DNA from: Micromonospora sp. 15K316
Lineage (GTDB): Bacteria; Actinomycetota; Actinomycetes; Mycobacteriales; Micromonosporaceae
Assembly (NCBI RefSeq): GCF_004348525.1
Contig: NZ_SMKG01000021.1
Coordinates: 1-52,917, forward strand
Length of the DNA stretch: 52,917 nucleotides
Reading direction: 5' to 3'
Positions 17,158 to 26,974 of this stretch are shown here, one piece after another; the stretch's first letter is position 1; every line of letters begins with the position of its first letter. The position numbers and the translations under genes were made by a program. The notes below the pieces were generated by a model. It was not told the origin of the DNA and did not search any database. It saw nothing but the letters and a program-made list of their open reading frames with translations.

Positions 17158-18518
17158 CGCGCCACCTCCGCTGCGGGCCGTCCCGGCTCCCCGGGTCGGA
17201 GGACCGGCTTCGGCTCCGGGGACGCCGCCGACCAGACGGGACCGTCCGGGTAGGCGTAGTCGGCGAGCGTGCGGGGCCGGATGGTCGCGCTGAACCCGGG
17301 TGCGGTCGGCGCGACGTAGCGTCCGTCCCGGATCACCACCGGGTCGACGAAGTGCTCGTGCAGGTGGTCGACGTACTCGATGACCCGGTCGGTCAGCTCG
17401 CCGGAGACCGCCACGTAGTCGAACATGGACAAATGCTGCACCAGCTCGCAGAGCCCCACCCCGCCGGCGTGCGGGCAGACCGGCACGCCGAACTTCGCGG
17501 CCAGCAGCAGGATCGCGAGGTTCTCGTTGACGCCCGCGACGCGGGTCGCGTCGATCTGCACGTAGGAGACGGCGTCGAGCTGGAGCAGCTGCTTGAAGAG
17601 CACCCGGTTGGCGATGTGCTCGCCGGTGGCGATGCGCATCGGGGCCAGCTCGCGGGCGATCGTGGCGTGCCCGAGCACGTCGTCGGGGCTGGTCGGCTCC
17701 TCGATCCAGTGCGGGTCGAAGCGGGCCAGCTCGCGCATCCAGGTGATCGCCGTCGGCACGTCCCAGCGCTGGTTGGCGTCGACCGCGATGGGGAAGTCCG
17801 GCCCGCAGGCCTGCCGGGCGATGGTCATCCGCCGGATGTCGTCGGCGAGGTCGGCGCCGACCTTCAGCTTGATCTGGCCGAACCCGTCGGCGACCGCCTC
17901 CTTGCAGAGCCGGCGCAGCTTGTCGTCGTCGTACCCGAGCCAGCCGGGTGAGGTGGTGTAGGCGGGGAAGCCGGCCCGGAGCAGGTGCTCCTCGCGCTCG
18001 GCGCGGCCCGGCTGCGCCGCCCGCAGGATCCGCAGCGCCTCCTCCCGGGTGAGCGCGTCGTCGAGGTAACGGAAGTCCACGAGGTCGACGAGCTCCTCCG
18101 GGCTCAGCCGGCTCAGCAGCCGCCACAGCGGCAGCCCCTCCCGCTTCGCCCGCAGGTCCCAGAGCGCGTTGACGACCGCCGCGATCGCCATGTGCATGAC
18201 GCCCTTCTCCGGGCCCAGCCACCGCAGCTGCGAGTCGTGCACGAGCTCGCGCCAGAAGCCACCCAGGTCGGCCAGCACGGCGGCCACCGGCCGGCCCACC
18301 AGGTACGGGCGCAGCGACGCGATGGCGGCGGCCTGGACGTCGTTGCCGCGTCCGATGGTGAAGGCGAAGCCGTGCCCCTCGTGGCCGTCGCCGGAGTCGG
18401 TGCGCAGCACCACGTACGCCGCCGAGTAGTCCGGGTCGGGGTTCATGGCGTCGGAGCCGTCCAGCGCGCGCGAGGTCGGGAAGCGGATGTCGGAGATCTC
18501 CAGCTCGGTGAAGATCAT
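17154..18518 (-). CDS. L-fuconate dehydratase (enolase superfamily)
   Basis: 454-aa member of the enolase superfamily converting L-fuconate to 2-keto-3-deoxy-L-fuconate. Catalytic and metal residues are in place: KLKVG (K217, K219), VDANQ (D247, N249), EEPT (E273), GEH (E300) and CPHAGGVG (H350). Length and motif spacing match the Xanthomonas enzyme almost residue for residue. ATG 18518 overlaps the hydrolase stop (ATGA). The [12 protein letters not shown] segment near residue 26 is a typical 20s-loop substrate cap. Confidence 0.93.
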   Translation of the reverse strand: MIFTELEISDIRFPTSRALDGSDAMNPDPDYSAAYVVLRTDSGDGHEGHGFAFTIGRGNDVQAAAIASLRPYLVGRPVAAVLADLGGFWRELVHDSQLRWLGPEKGVMHMAIAAVVNALWDLRAKREGLPLWRLLSRLSPEELVDLVDFRYLDDALTREEALRILRAAQPGRAEREEHLLRAGFPAYTTSPGWLGYDDDKLRRLCKEAVADGFGQIKLKVGADLADDIRRMTIARQACGPDFPIAVDANQRWDVPTAITWMRELARFDPHWIEEPTSPDDVLGHATIARELAPMRIATGEHIANRVLFKQLLQLDAVSYVQIDATRVAGVNENLAILLLAAKFGVPVCPHAGGVGLCELVQHLSMFDYVAVSGELTDRVIEYVDHLHEHFVDPVVIRDGRYVAPTAPGFSATIRPRTLADYAYPDGPVWSAASPEPKPVLRPGEPGRPAAEVAR

Positions 18519-19363
18519 GCCTGCGCCACCTTCTGGCGTTGCCGGCCCAGACCGTCGATCTCCACCTCGATCACGTCGCCCGCCGTCAGGTACGGCTTCG
18601 GGTCCGGCCGGCCGAGGGCGACCCCGGCGGGCGTTCCGGTGTTGATGACGTCACCCGGGTGCAGCACCATGAACTGGCTCAGGTACCGCACGATCTCGGC
18701 GACCGGGAAGACCATGTCCTTCGTGCTGCCGTCCTGACGGGGCACGCCGTTGACCCAGAGGCGCAGCCGGAGGTCCTGCGGGTCCGGGACCTCGTCGGCG
18801 GTCACCAGGAGGGGGCCGAGCGGGTTGAAGGTCTCGCAGGACTTGCCCTTGTCCCACTGGCCGCCGCGTTCGAGCTGGAACTCCCGCTCCGAGACGTCGT
18901 TGGCGACGGCGTACCCGGCGACGCAGGTCAGCGCCTCCTCGGCGCTGGCGAGGTAGCGTGCCGGCCGGCCGATGACGACCGCGAGCTCGACCTCCCAGTC
19001 CGTCTTCGTGCTGCCCCGGGGGATCAGGACGGGATCGTCGGGGCCGACGACGGTGTCGGGCGCCTTCAGGAAGACCACCGGCTCCGCGGGCAGCGGCGCG
19101 CCGGTCTCGGCGGCATGGTCCCGGTAGTTCAGGCCGATGCAGACGATCTTTCCGGGACGCAGTGGCGGCCCGATCCGCAGGCCGGCGCGGTCCAGCACCG
19201 GCAGCTCGTCCACCGCGACGGTGGCGAGCCGGGAGAGCCCGCCGGCCGCCAGGAACGCGGGATCGAGGTCGTCGATCACCCCGCGGAGGTCGCGTAACCG
19301 CCCGTTCTCGTCCAGCAGTGCCGGGGTCTCTCGACCCGGCGCACCCACCCGCAACAACCTCAC
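18515..19363 (-). CDS. Fumarylacetoacetate-hydrolase-family protein, probable 2,4-diketo-3-deoxy-L-fuconate hydrolase
   Basis: 282-aa FAH-fold hydrolase, first gene of the fucose operon. It would cleave 2,4-diketo-3-deoxy-L-fuconate into pyruvate and L-lactate. Motifs are [12 protein letters not shown] (near 75), [10 protein letters not shown], the metal-binding [20 protein letters not shown] and the C-terminal [13 protein letters not shown] longer open frame exists upstream, but GTG 19363 is chosen because GGGGAGC precedes it and homologues begin with a similar MRLLRVG. A sigma-70-like promoter lies about 45 nt upstream. Confidence 0.87.
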   Translation of the reverse strand: MRLLRVGAPGRETPALLDENGRLRDLRGVIDDLDPAFLAAGGLSRLATVAVDELPVLDRAGLRIGPPLRPGKIVCIGLNYRDHAAETGAPLPAEPVVFLKAPDTVVGPDDPVLIPRGSTKTDWEVELAVVIGRPARYLASAEEALTCVAGYAVANDVSEREFQLERGGQWDKGKSCETFNPLGPLLVTADEVPDPQDLRLRLWVNGVPRQDGSTKDMVFPVAEIVRYLSQFMVLHPGDVINTGTPAGVALGRPDPKPYLTAGDVIEVEIDGLGRQRQKVAQA

Positions 19364-19391
19364 GCGTCGCTCCCCAGTACCAGTTGCAGCA

Positions 19392-19406
19392 AGACATCCG
19401 ATGTCT
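19392..19406. promoter_or_regulatory. Perfect 15-bp palindrome, likely FadR-type operator
   Basis: AGACATC-C-GATGTCT: 7-bp arms around one central base. It overlaps the -10 element of the fucose operon promoter, so a bound repressor would block RNA polymerase. The core ACATC-N-GATGT is the sort of short palindrome that GntR/FCD regulators bind. The FadR-type protein at 9743-10414 is the obvious candidate. Confidence 0.7.
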
Positions 19407-19430
19407 ACCAAGGACTGTGGCGCTCCACAA
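19402..19430 (-). promoter_or_regulatory. Promoter of the fucose operon
   Basis: On the minus strand TTGTGG (19430-19425) and TAGACA (19407-19402) are spaced by 17 bp. Transcription would start near 19395, giving a leader of about 30 nt before GTG 19363. The -10 element lies within the palindrome 19392-19406. Confidence 0.6.
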
Positions 19431-19540
19431 GACCGATTCATCGACGAGCACCGTCCTGTTCGTACGGATTGCGTCACCGATCCCCAGTTCCCGCCCGCAC
19501 GCTCGCGCCTACGCGGCGCCGGATCGATGAAGTCAAGTCC

Positions 19541-19569
19541 TTGTTGTGCCGGGCCGCCCTTTGTAGCCT
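19541..19569 (+). promoter_or_regulatory. Promoter of the GH95 fucosidase gene
   Basis: TTGTTG (19541-19546) and TAGCCT (19564-19569) with a 17-bp spacer. Transcription should start near 19576, about 90 nt before ATG 19666. The imperfect operator copy at 19579-19589 lies right at the expected start point. Confidence 0.55.
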
Positions 19570-19578
19570 CTGCATGAA

Positions 19579-19589
19579 ACATCCGAGGT
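19579..19589. promoter_or_regulatory. Degenerate second copy of the fucose operator
   Basis: ACATCCGAGGT differs at one base from ACATCCGATGT, the core of the palindrome at 19392-19406. It sits just downstream of the fucosidase -10 element, which suggests co-regulation of transport/catabolism and the secreted fucosidase. Confidence 0.45.
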
Positions 19590-19665
19590 GCCGCCGTAGT
19601 GGCCTTCGGAACGGCGCAGCCGCGTCAGAGTCCATCCCGGCCCCTCGGACGATCCGGAGACACCC

Positions 19666-22600
19666 ATGGACGACCTCTCCCGGTGGCGGCTCCCGCTTCG
19701 GTCGGCGGCGACCGCGCTCCTGGCCGTGCTGGTCGCGGCGCTACCCGTCGGATCGGCGCCGTCCGGGGCGGCCCCCTCGGGCACCCCCACGGACGGCGCC
19801 ACCGCGCAGACCGGCGGTCCGCTCACCCTCTGGTACGACGAGCCGGCCGCCGACTGGGAGACCCAGGCGCTGCCCATCGGCAACGGCGCCCTCGGCGGCA
19901 TGGTCTTCGGCCGGGTGGCGACCGAGACGGTGCAGTTCAACGAGAAGACGCTCTGGACCGGCGGACCGGGCTCGGCCGCCGGCTACGACTTCGGCAACTG
20001 GACCTCGCCGCGTCCCGGGGCCATCGAAGAGGTGCAGCGGCTGATCAACGAGCGTGGCCGCCTCGCCCCGGAGGAGGTGGCGAGCCGGCTCGGCCAGCCC
20101 AAGAGCGGCTTCGGCTCGTACAACACCTTCGGGGACCTGTCGCTGCGGCTCACCGAGGACCCCGGCGCGGTCCAGGAGTACCGCCGCGAGCTGAACATCG
20201 GCCGGGCCGTCGCGAGGGTCTCCTACCTCGACGACGGGGTGCGCTACACCCGGGAGTACTTCGCCAGCAACCCCGACAAGGTTCTGGTGGTCCGGCTCAG
20301 CGCCGACCAGCCGGGGCGGATCGGCTTCACCGCCGGCGTCACCGCGCCGGACAACCGGTCCAAGGCGGTCACCGCGAGCGGCGGTCGGATCACCTTCGCC
20401 GGCGCGCTCACCGACAACAAGCTCCGGTTCGAGTCCCAGATCCAGGTCACCGCGCAGGGCGGCGCGGTCACCGACGGCGCCGACGGCACCGTCACCGTGC
20501 GGGACGCCGACACGGCCACGCTGGTCCTCGCCGCGGGGACCGACTACGCCCCGACCTACCCCGCCTACCGGGGCGCCGACCCGCACCCGACGGTGACCGC
20601 AGCGGTGGACGCGGCGGCGCGCAAGACGTACGCCGACCTGCTCGCCGCGCACACCGCCGACCACCGCGCCCTCTTCGACCGGGTCCGGCTCGACATCGGG
20701 CAGGCGATGCCCGGGGTGCCGACCGACGAGCTGCTGCGCGCCTACACCGGCGGCGCCGCACCCGCCGACCGCGCGCTGGAGGCGCTCTTCTTCCAGTACG
20801 GCCGCTACCTGCTGATCGCCTCGTCACGGGCCGGCTCGCTGCCGGCGAACCTCCAGGGTGTCTGGAACAACTCCACCAACCCGCCCTGGGACGCCGACTA
20901 CCACGTCAACATCAACCTCCAGATGAACTACTGGCCGGCCGAGCTCACCAACATCTCGGAGACCACCGCGCCGCTCTTCGACTACGTCGACTCGATGGTG
21001 CCGCCGGGGCAGGTGACCGCCCGGGAGATCTACGGCAACCGGGGCTGGGTGGTGAACAACGAGACCAACATCTACGGGTTCACCGGGCTGCACAACTGGG
21101 CCACCTCGTTCTGGTTCCCCGAGGCCGGGGCGTGGCTCGCCCAGCACTACTGGCAGCACTACCAGTTCACCCGGGACCAGCGGTTCCTGAGAGAGCGCGC
21201 GTACCCGGTCATGAAGCAGCTCGCGCAGTTCTGGCTCGACGAACTCGTCGTCGACCCGCGCGACGGCACACTCGTCGTCTCCCCGAGCTACTCCCCGGAA
21301 CAGGGCGACTTCACCGCCGGCGCCTCGATGTCCCAGCAGATCGTCTGGGACCTCTTCACCAACACCGTCGAGGCCGCCGGGATCGTCGGCGGCGACAACG
21401 CCTTCCGCAAGGAGCTGCGCGCCGCGCTCGCCGACCTCGACCCGGGCATCCGGGTCGGCTCGTGGGGGCAGTTGCAGGAGTGGAAGGAGGACCTGGACGA
21501 CCCGGAGAACGAGCACCGGCACGTGTCGCACCTGTTCGCCCTCCACCCCGGCGCCCAGATCACCGCGCTGGACGACCCGGAGCTGGCCGACGCGGCCCGG
21601 GTCTCGCTCACCGCGCGCGGCGACGGCGGCACCGGCTGGAGCAAGGCGTGGAAGATCAATTTCTGGGCCCGGCTCCTCGACGGCGACCACGCGCACAAGA
21701 TGCTCACCGAGCAACTGCGACAGAGCACGCTGCCCAACCTCTGGGACACCCACCCGCCGTTCCAGATCGACGGCAACTTCGGCGCCACCTCCGGCGTCGC
21801 GGAGATGCTGCTGCAGAGCCAGAGCGGCGAGGTCCAGGTCCTTCCGGCGCTGCCGAGCGCCTGGAAGGACGGCTCGGTCAGCGGACTGCGTGCCCGCGGC
21901 GACCTCACCGTCGACACGACGTGGTCGGCCGGCGCCGCGACCGAGATCGCGGTGACCGCCGGTCGCGCCGGCGAGGTCCGGCTGCGCAGCCCGCTCTTCG
22001 CCGGTCCGTTCCGGATGGTGGATGCCACGACCGGCAAGCGGGTCGACGCCGAGGTCCGCGGTGAGCGGGTCACCTTCCCGGCCAAGCCCGGACACCGCTA
22101 CGTCGCCACCTCCGGGGTTCGCTTCGCCGTCGACGCCCCGACGACGCTCGAGGCCGACCAGCCGGGGACGGTCTCGGTGAGCGTCGCCGCCGCGGAGAAC
22201 CTGCCGCCGTCCCGGCTGACGTTGGCCCTGCCGGCCGGGTGGGACGCGCGCCCCGCCCGGTTCGAGGTGCCCCGCCTGCGCTCGGGCGACTCCCAGGTCT
22301 ACCGGTTCACTGTCACCCCGACCCGGGACGCCGCGGCCGGCAGGAACCGGGTCGAGGCGCGGTTGGTCAACGACAGGTGGCGGGCGTCCGCGTGGACGGC
22401 CATCTCCCTGCCCGTACCGCCGCCGTGCGCCCGGCCGGCCCCGGACCGGCCGCTCGTCGCCTGGGACCCCACCAGCGGCGACACGATCGCCGACCGGTCG
22501 CCGAACGGACGCACGGCCACCGTGCAGACCGGTGGGGCGTACGTCACCGACGGGCCGACCGGCACGGCGCTGGCCCTGGACGGCGCCCGCTACCTCCGGA

Positions 22601-23061
22601 CCGCCCCCACCACGCTGGGCTTCCTCGAGACGGCCACCTTCGCCGCGGAGGTCAAGGTGACCACGAGCGGCAGCTACCGGCGGCTCTTCGACTTCCAACC
22701 CAGCGGCGACCCGGGCACCGACGGCGTGCTGATCGACCTCACCCCCGGCAACCAGCTGCGGTTCATCGGCTCGGGGACCGGCGTCACCACCAACGCCACA
22801 GTGCCCCTCGGCCGGTACGTCGACCTGGTTGTCACGATGGACGACGCGGGCACGGTCACCGTCTACCTCGACGGCCGGCAGGCCGGCGCGGCGAAGGTGC
22901 CGGACGGCGGCATCGTCGGCTGCGCCACCCGGGAGCTGCGGTTCGCCGCCGATCAGGGCGGCGGGCAGCGGCTCACCGGCGAGCTCGACCGGGTGGCCAT
23001 CCTGCCCGAGGCGCTCCCGGCCGACCAGGTCGCCACCTGGCAGAGCCGTGCCTTCGGCTGA
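19666..23061 (+). CDS. Secreted GH95 alpha-L-fucosidase with C-terminal accessory domains
   Basis: 1131-aa exported glycoside hydrolase. ATG 19666 has GGAGA upstream. Residues 1 to about 40 form a signal peptide (RR followed by Ala/Leu-rich stretch). The GH95 catalytic region (about 50-800) shows [13 protein letters not shown] with N415 and N417, SPEQGDF with E545 as likely acid, and QIDGNFG with D702, by analogy with the Bifidobacterium AfcA residues N421, N423, E566 and D766. About 819-915 looks like a NEW3-type beta-sandwich, and about 925-1131 like a concanavalin/LamG domain that may bind glycans. It releases alpha-1,2-linked fucose outside the cell for the divergent import operon. Confidence 0.9.
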   Translation: MDDLSRWRLPLRSAATALLAVLVAALPVGSAPSGAAPSGTPTDGATAQTGGPLTLWYDEPAADWETQALPIGNGALGGMVFGRVATETVQFNEKTLWTGGPGSAAGYDFGNWTSPRPGAIEEVQRLINERGRLAPEEVASRLGQPKSGFGSYNTFGDLSLRLTEDPGAVQEYRRELNIGRAVARVSYLDDGVRYTREYFASNPDKVLVVRLSADQPGRIGFTAGVTAPDNRSKAVTASGGRITFAGALTDNKLRFESQIQVTAQGGAVTDGADGTVTVRDADTATLVLAAGTDYAPTYPAYRGADPHPTVTAAVDAAARKTYADLLAAHTADHRALFDRVRLDIGQAMPGVPTDELLRAYTGGAAPADRALEALFFQYGRYLLIASSRAGSLPANLQGVWNNSTNPPWDADYHVNINLQMNYWPAELTNISETTAPLFDYVDSMVPPGQVTAREIYGNRGWVVNNETNIYGFTGLHNWATSFWFPEAGAWLAQHYWQHYQFTRDQRFLRERAYPVMKQLAQFWLDELVVDPRDGTLVVSPSYSPEQGDFTAGASMSQQIVWDLFTNTVEAAGIVGGDNAFRKELRAALADLDPGIRVGSWGQLQEWKEDLDDPENEHRHVSHLFALHPGAQITALDDPELADAARVSLTARGDGGTGWSKAWKINFWARLLDGDHAHKMLTEQLRQSTLPNLWDTHPPFQIDGNFGATSGVAEMLLQSQSGEVQVLPALPSAWKDGSVSGLRARGDLTVDTTWSAGAATEIAVTAGRAGEVRLRSPLFAGPFRMVDATTGKRVDAEVRGERVTFPAKPGHRYVATSGVRFAVDAPTTLEADQPGTVSVSVAAAENLPPSRLTLALPAGWDARPARFEVPRLRSGDSQVYRFTVTPTRDAAAGRNRVEARLVNDRWRASAWTAISLPVPPPCARPAPDRPLVAWDPTSGDTIADRSPNGRTATVQTGGAYVTDGPTGTALALDGARYLRTAPTTLGFLETATFAAEVKVTTSGSYRRLFDFQPSGDPGTDGVLIDLTPGNQLRFIGSGTGVTTNATVPLGRYVDLVVTMDDAGTVTVYLDGRQAGAAKVPDGGIVGCATRELRFAADQGGGQRLTGELDRVAILPEALPADQVATWQSRAFG

Positions 23062-23193
23062 CGCCGCGCGCGGGACGCCCGCCCACCGTCCCCGCCGGCG
23101 GCCGGTCCGGCCATTGCGTACCGGTGACCGAGCTGATCGAATAGCCGCGGCCGGTGCGCGTCGGGCCGGCCAGAACCCGAGAGGCGGGTGGCG

Positions 23194-23958
23194 ATGCGGG
23201 TCGCACTCTTCGTGACGTGCCTGGCGGACACACTCTTCCCGGCCGCGGCCCAGGCGACCGTCCGGCTGCTGGAGCGGCTCGGCCACCAGGTGGTCTTCCC
23301 GCCGGAGCAGACCTGCTGCGGGCAGATGCACGTCAACACCGGCTACTCCGCGCAGGCCCTGCCGCTGGTACGCCGCCACGTGCGCGCCTTCGAGGCGTCC
23401 GACGTGGTGGTCGCCCCGTCGGGCTCCTGCGTCGGCTCGGTACGGCACCAGCACGCCACGGTGGCCCGCCGGGCCGGTGACGAGCGGCTGGCCTCGCGCG
23501 CCGAGGCGGTCGCCGGACGCACGTACGAGCTCTCGGAGTTCCTGGTGGACGTGCTCGGGGTGACCGACGTGGGCGCGTACTACCCGCACCGGGTGACGTA
23601 CCACCCGACCTGCCACTCGCTGCGCATGCTGCGGGTGGGGGACCGGCCGCTGCGGCTGCTGCGGGAGGTCCGCGGCCTCGACCTCGTCGAGCTGCCACAG
23701 GCGGAGCAGTGCTGCGGCTTCGGCGGCACCTTCGCGGTGAAGAACGCCGACACCTCCACCGCGATGCTCGCGGACAAGCTGCGCCACGTCCAGTCCACCG
23801 GCGCCGACGTCTGCGCGGCCGGCGACGCCTCCTGCCTGATGCACATCGGCGGGGGCCTGGCCCGGCTGCGCACCGGCGTCCGTACGGTGCATCTGGCGGA
23901 GATCCTCGCCTCGACCGAGCGCAGCGGCAGCACCGGCCGGACGGCGGTGCGGGCATGA
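23194..23958 (+). CDS. lutA: L-lactate oxidation iron-sulfur protein LutA/LldE
   Basis: 254-aa protein with two CCG cysteine-rich repeats: FVTCLADTLFP with CCGQM (about 10-45), and HPTCHS with QCCGFGGTF (about 135-180). These bind Fe-S clusters or act in electron transfer in the LutABC lactate dehydrogenase complex. ATG 23194 is preferred over GTG 23188 because GAGAGG (23179-23184) is 9 nt away. The next gene overlaps the stop (ATGA, 23955-23958). The gene lies 132 bp after the fucosidase, on the same strand, so read-through is possible. Confidence 0.93.
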   Translation: MRVALFVTCLADTLFPAAAQATVRLLERLGHQVVFPPEQTCCGQMHVNTGYSAQALPLVRRHVRAFEASDVVVAPSGSCVGSVRHQHATVARRAGDERLASRAEAVAGRTYELSEFLVDVLGVTDVGAYYPHRVTYHPTCHSLRMLRVGDRPLRLLREVRGLDLVELPQAEQCCGFGGTFAVKNADTSTAMLADKLRHVQSTGADVCAAGDASCLMHIGGGLARLRTGVRTVHLAEILASTERSGSTGRTAVRA

Positions 23959-25385
23959 GCCGCACCTTCCTCGGCATGCCGGGGACCGCGCCGCCCGGAG
24001 TCGGGCACCTGCGCGGCGCGGAGCCCTTCCCGGCCGCCGCCCGGCGGGGCCTCGCCGACCCGCAGCTGCGTCGCAACCTGGGCCACGCCACCACCACCAT
24101 CCGCGCCAAGTCGGGTGCGGTCATCGGCGAACTGCCCGACTGGCAGGCCCTGCGCGAGGCCGGCTCGGCGATCAAGACCGACGTCCTGACCCGCCTGCCG
24201 GAGCTGCTCGAACAGCTCGAGGCCGCGGTCACCGCGGCCGGCGGAGTCGTGCACTGGGCCGCGGACGCGGTGGAGGCGAACCGGATCGTCACCGAACTGG
24301 TCGCCGCGACCGGCAGCGACCGGGTCATCAAGGTGAAGTCCATGGCGACCCAGGAGATCGGCCTCAACGAGGCGCTCGACGCGGCCGGCATCACGGCGGT
24401 GGAGACCGATCTCGCCGAGCTCATCGTGCAGCTCGGCGAGGACCGGCCGAGCCACATCCTGGTGCCGGCGATCCACCGGAACCGGGCCGAGATCCGGGAG
24501 ATCTTCCTGCGCGCCATGCCGGGCGTCGACCCGTCGCTCACCGACGATCCGCCCGCGCTCGCGGCCGCCGCGCGCCGCTTCCTGCGCGAGACGTTCCTGA
24601 CCACGCGGGTCGCGATCTCCGGCGCCAACTTCGCCGTGGCGGAGACCGGCACCCTCGCCGTCGTGGAGTCCGAGGGCAACGGACGGATGTGCCTCACCCT
24701 GCCCGAGACACTGATCACCGTGATGGGCGTCGAGAAGGTCGTGCCGACCTGGCGGGACCTGGAGGTCTTCCTGCAGCTGCTGCCCCGCGCCTCCACCGGG
24801 GAGCGGATGAACCCCTACACCTCGATGTGGACCGGTGTCACGACCGGCGACGGCCCGCAGGCGTTCCACCTGGTGCTGCTCGACAACGGGCGCAGCGCCG
24901 TGCTGGCCGACGAGGTGGGCCGGCAGGCGTTGCACTGCATCCGCTGCTCCGCCTGCCTCAACGTCTGCCCGGTCTACGAGCGCGTCGGCGGGCACGCCTA
25001 CGGGTCGGTGTATCCGGGTCCGATCGGCGCGGTGCTGTCGCCGCAGCTCACCGGGGTGGAGGACAATGCCTCGCTGCCGTACGCCTCGACGCTCTGCGGC
25101 GCCTGCTACGACGCCTGCCCCGTGAAGATCAACATTCCGGAGCTGCTGGTGCACCTGCGCGACCGGGCGCCGCACCCGAGGGCCGAGACCGCGGCGATGG
25201 CTGCCGCCGCGTACGTCATGGACCGGCCGGCGCTCTACGCGGCGGCGCAGCGGGCGGCCCGGCTCAGCCGCTTCGCCGGCCGCCGTGGTCGCGGACTTCC
25301 CCCGCCGCTCTCCGGCTGGACCATCGGCCGTGACCTGCCGCAACCGCCGGCACGCACGTTCCGCGAGTGGTGGGCGCAGCGGTGA
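23955..25385 (+). CDS. lutB: L-lactate oxidation iron-sulfur protein LutB/LldF
   Basis: 476-aa protein. The N-terminal part is a LUD domain (about 60-300) and the C-terminal part carries two 4Fe-4S ferredoxin motifs, CIRCSACLNVCP (from C328) and CGACYDACP (from C381). It is the core of the LutABC complex that oxidises L-lactate to pyruvate. The start overlaps lutA and the stop overlaps lutC (GTGA, 25382-25385). Both ends of the fucose route and the lactaldehyde branch of rhamnose breakdown would feed it. Confidence 0.95.
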   Translation: MSRTFLGMPGTAPPGVGHLRGAEPFPAAARRGLADPQLRRNLGHATTTIRAKSGAVIGELPDWQALREAGSAIKTDVLTRLPELLEQLEAAVTAAGGVVHWAADAVEANRIVTELVAATGSDRVIKVKSMATQEIGLNEALDAAGITAVETDLAELIVQLGEDRPSHILVPAIHRNRAEIREIFLRAMPGVDPSLTDDPPALAAAARRFLRETFLTTRVAISGANFAVAETGTLAVVESEGNGRMCLTLPETLITVMGVEKVVPTWRDLEVFLQLLPRASTGERMNPYTSMWTGVTTGDGPQAFHLVLLDNGRSAVLADEVGRQALHCIRCSACLNVCPVYERVGGHAYGSVYPGPIGAVLSPQLTGVEDNASLPYASTLCGACYDACPVKINIPELLVHLRDRAPHPRAETAAMAAAAYVMDRPALYAAAQRAARLSRFAGRRGRGLPPPLSGWTIGRDLPQPPARTFREWWAQR

Positions 25386-25993
25386 GCGGCCGGGAGGAGG
25401 TCCTGGCCCGCCTGCGGGCCGCCCGCGGCGCCGTGCCGCCCGCATCCGCCGAGACGCCCCGCGACTACCGGCCGGCGGGCCGAGCCGCCGACCTCGACCT
25501 GCTGGTGGACCGGCTCACCGACTACCGGGCCACCGTGCACCGCTGCGCCGAGCCCGAGGTGGCGGAGGTCGTCGACGCCGTCCTCGGCGGCCGGCGGATC
25601 GTGGTGCCGCGCGAGCTGCCCCGACGCTGGCTGCCCGCGTCGGTCACGGCCGTGGCCGACGACGACCTCAGCACCGCGCAGGTCGCCGCCGTCGACGGGG
25701 TGGTCACCGCGGCGGCCGTGGCCGTCGCCGAGACCGGCACCATCGTCCTGGACGGTGGCCCCGACCAGGGCCGGCGGCTCATCACCCTCCTGCCCGACGT
25801 GCACGTCTGCGTGCTGCGGAGCGAGCAGGTGGTGGCGGGGGTGCCGGACGCGGTGGCCCGGCTCGACCCGCGGCGCCCACTCACCTGGATCAGCGGGCCC
25901 TCCGCCACCAGCGACATCGAGCTGAACCGGGTCGAGGGCGTGCACGGCCCCCGGAACCTGCACGTGGTCCTCCTGGCCCCTGACGCCCGCTGA
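25382..25993 (+). CDS. lutC: L-lactate oxidation protein LutC/LldG
   Basis: 203-aa LUD-domain protein, third subunit of the LutABC system. It has the typical ADDDLSTAQVAAVDGVVTAAAVAVAETGT-like core near residues 95-122 (ETGTI visible) and ends with SGPSATSDIELNRVEGVHGPR. GTG 25382 overlaps the lutB stop by 4 nt. An inverted repeat overlapping the stop codon (25989-26025) probably terminates the operon. Confidence 0.93.
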   Translation: MSGREEVLARLRAARGAVPPASAETPRDYRPAGRAADLDLLVDRLTDYRATVHRCAEPEVAEVVDAVLGGRRIVVPRELPRRWLPASVTAVADDDLSTAQVAAVDGVVTAAAVAVAETGTIVLDGGPDQGRRLITLLPDVHVCVLRSEQVVAGVPDAVARLDPRRPLTWISGPSATSDIELNRVEGVHGPRNLHVVLLAPDAR

Positions 25994-26025
25994 TCACCCG
26001 GGCGCCGCGTCCCCGCCCGATCAGC
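25989..26025. terminator. Inverted repeat between lutC and the sigma factor gene
   Basis: Arms GCTGATC (25989-25995) and GATCAGC (26019-26025) with inner pairs GGGCG (26000-26004) and CGCCC (26014-26018). It includes the lutC stop and touches the stop of the converging ECF gene, so it can act in both directions. Confidence 0.5.
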
Positions 26026-26902
26026 CCCGAGCCGGCTCGTCGGTCACGACGTCGAACGCCGCGATCTGCGCCGGGTCGGCCACCGCCTCGATGCCGATGA
26101 TCCGGTCGGTGACGACGAAGGTGAGCACGATGCGGGTCCGCCCGCCGATCACCACGACGGCGCCGGGCGCGGCGTCCACGAACGCGGGGACCGCGGCCAC
26201 CGCCCGGCCGTTGAAGAAGGCGGCGACGGTGGCCGCGCCACGGGTCTCCGGGGCCGATCCCATGCCGACGGCCGCCGGGTCGGCCCGCAGCACGACGTGC
26301 GGGTCCAGCAGGGTGACCAGGTCGTCGAAGCGACCTTCGCGGGACGCGGCGAGGAACGCCTCGACGACGTGCCGTTGACGCGCCGGATCCGTCTCCCGGA
26401 CCTGCCCGCCGGCCTGCACCCGTCGGCGGGCCCGGCTGGCGATCTGCCGTACGGCGGCGGGACTGCGGTCGACGACGGCGGCGATCTCGTCGAAGGAGAC
26501 CGCGAACATGTCGTGCAGCACGTACACGAACCGCTCGGTGGGGGCGAGGGTGTCCAGCACGACCAGCAGCGCGTGGCCGACCGACTCGGCGCGCACGATC
26601 TCCCGCTCCGGGTCGACGGGGTCACCGTCCGCCGGAGCGTCCAGCGGCGCGCCGTCGTCCCACGGCTGCTCGGCGTGGGCGGTACGGGACCGCAGGCGGT
26701 CGAGGCAGACCCGGCCGACGGCGGTCGTCAGCCAGCCGGCGAGGTTGTCGATCCCGTCCGCCTCCGCCCGGGCCAGCCGCAGCCAGGTGTCCTGGACGGC
26801 GTCCTCGGCCTCGGCGCCGGAGCCGAGCATCCGGTGGGCCACCGCCCGCAGGTGTGGCCGGTGCTCCTCGAACCGCCGGGCCAACAGGTCGGCGTCGCGC
26901 AT
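26021..26902 (-). CDS. ECF sigma factor with C-terminal SnoaL-like domain
   Basis: 293-aa extracytoplasmic-function sigma factor. Region 2 is visible as EAEDAVQDTWLRL (about 32-44) and region 4 as LDTLAPTERFVYVLHDMFAVS with the HTH SFDEIAAVVDRSPAAVRQ (about 130-165). The rest (about 185-293) is a SnoaL/NTF2-like domain that in ECF41/ECF56-type factors controls activity in place of an anti-sigma factor. The WLPEP linker motif of classical ECF41 is absent, so it may belong to another SnoaL-tailed group. ATG 26902 is chosen because AAGGAG precedes it. It diverges from an AhpD-like gene, the classic partner. Confidence 0.85.
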   Translation of the reverse strand: MRDADLLARRFEEHRPHLRAVAHRMLGSGAEAEDAVQDTWLRLARAEADGIDNLAGWLTTAVGRVCLDRLRSRTAHAEQPWDDGAPLDAPADGDPVDPEREIVRAESVGHALLVVLDTLAPTERFVYVLHDMFAVSFDEIAAVVDRSPAAVRQIASRARRRVQAGGQVRETDPARQRHVVEAFLAASREGRFDDLVTLLDPHVVLRADPAAVGMGSAPETRGAATVAAFFNGRAVAAVPAFVDAAPGAVVVIGGRTRIVLTFVVTDRIIGIEAVADPAQIAAFDVVTDEPARG

Positions 26903-26947
26903 GTCCGCACACTCCTTCACCGGTGCCGGTGTGACGGCAGCCACATC

Positions 26948-26974
26948 TGTCACGCCGTCGGGTCGGCGGTCGAC
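26948..26974 (+). promoter_or_regulatory. Possible ECF-type promoter of the AhpD-like gene
   Basis: TGTCACG (26948-26954), a 16-bp spacer and CGAC (26971-26974) resemble, as I recall it, the ECF41 promoter TGTCACA-N16-CGTC, with one mismatch in each half. Start would be near 26982, about 64 nt before ATG 27046. The motif is short and the region GC-rich, so chance occurrence is possible. Confidence 0.4.

Noticed and set aside
23114..23144. Promoter-like TTGCGT...GAATAG upstream of lutA
   Set aside because: Spacing of 19 bp and a poor -10 make it too weak to list; lutABC may be read through from the fucosidase gene or use another promoter.
20824..23892. Very long open frame on the minus strand opposite the fucosidase
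   Set aside because: It is a shadow of high third-position GC in the real plus-strand genes; it is His/Asp/Arg-rich, has no recognisable domain and spans the ends of two clear genes.
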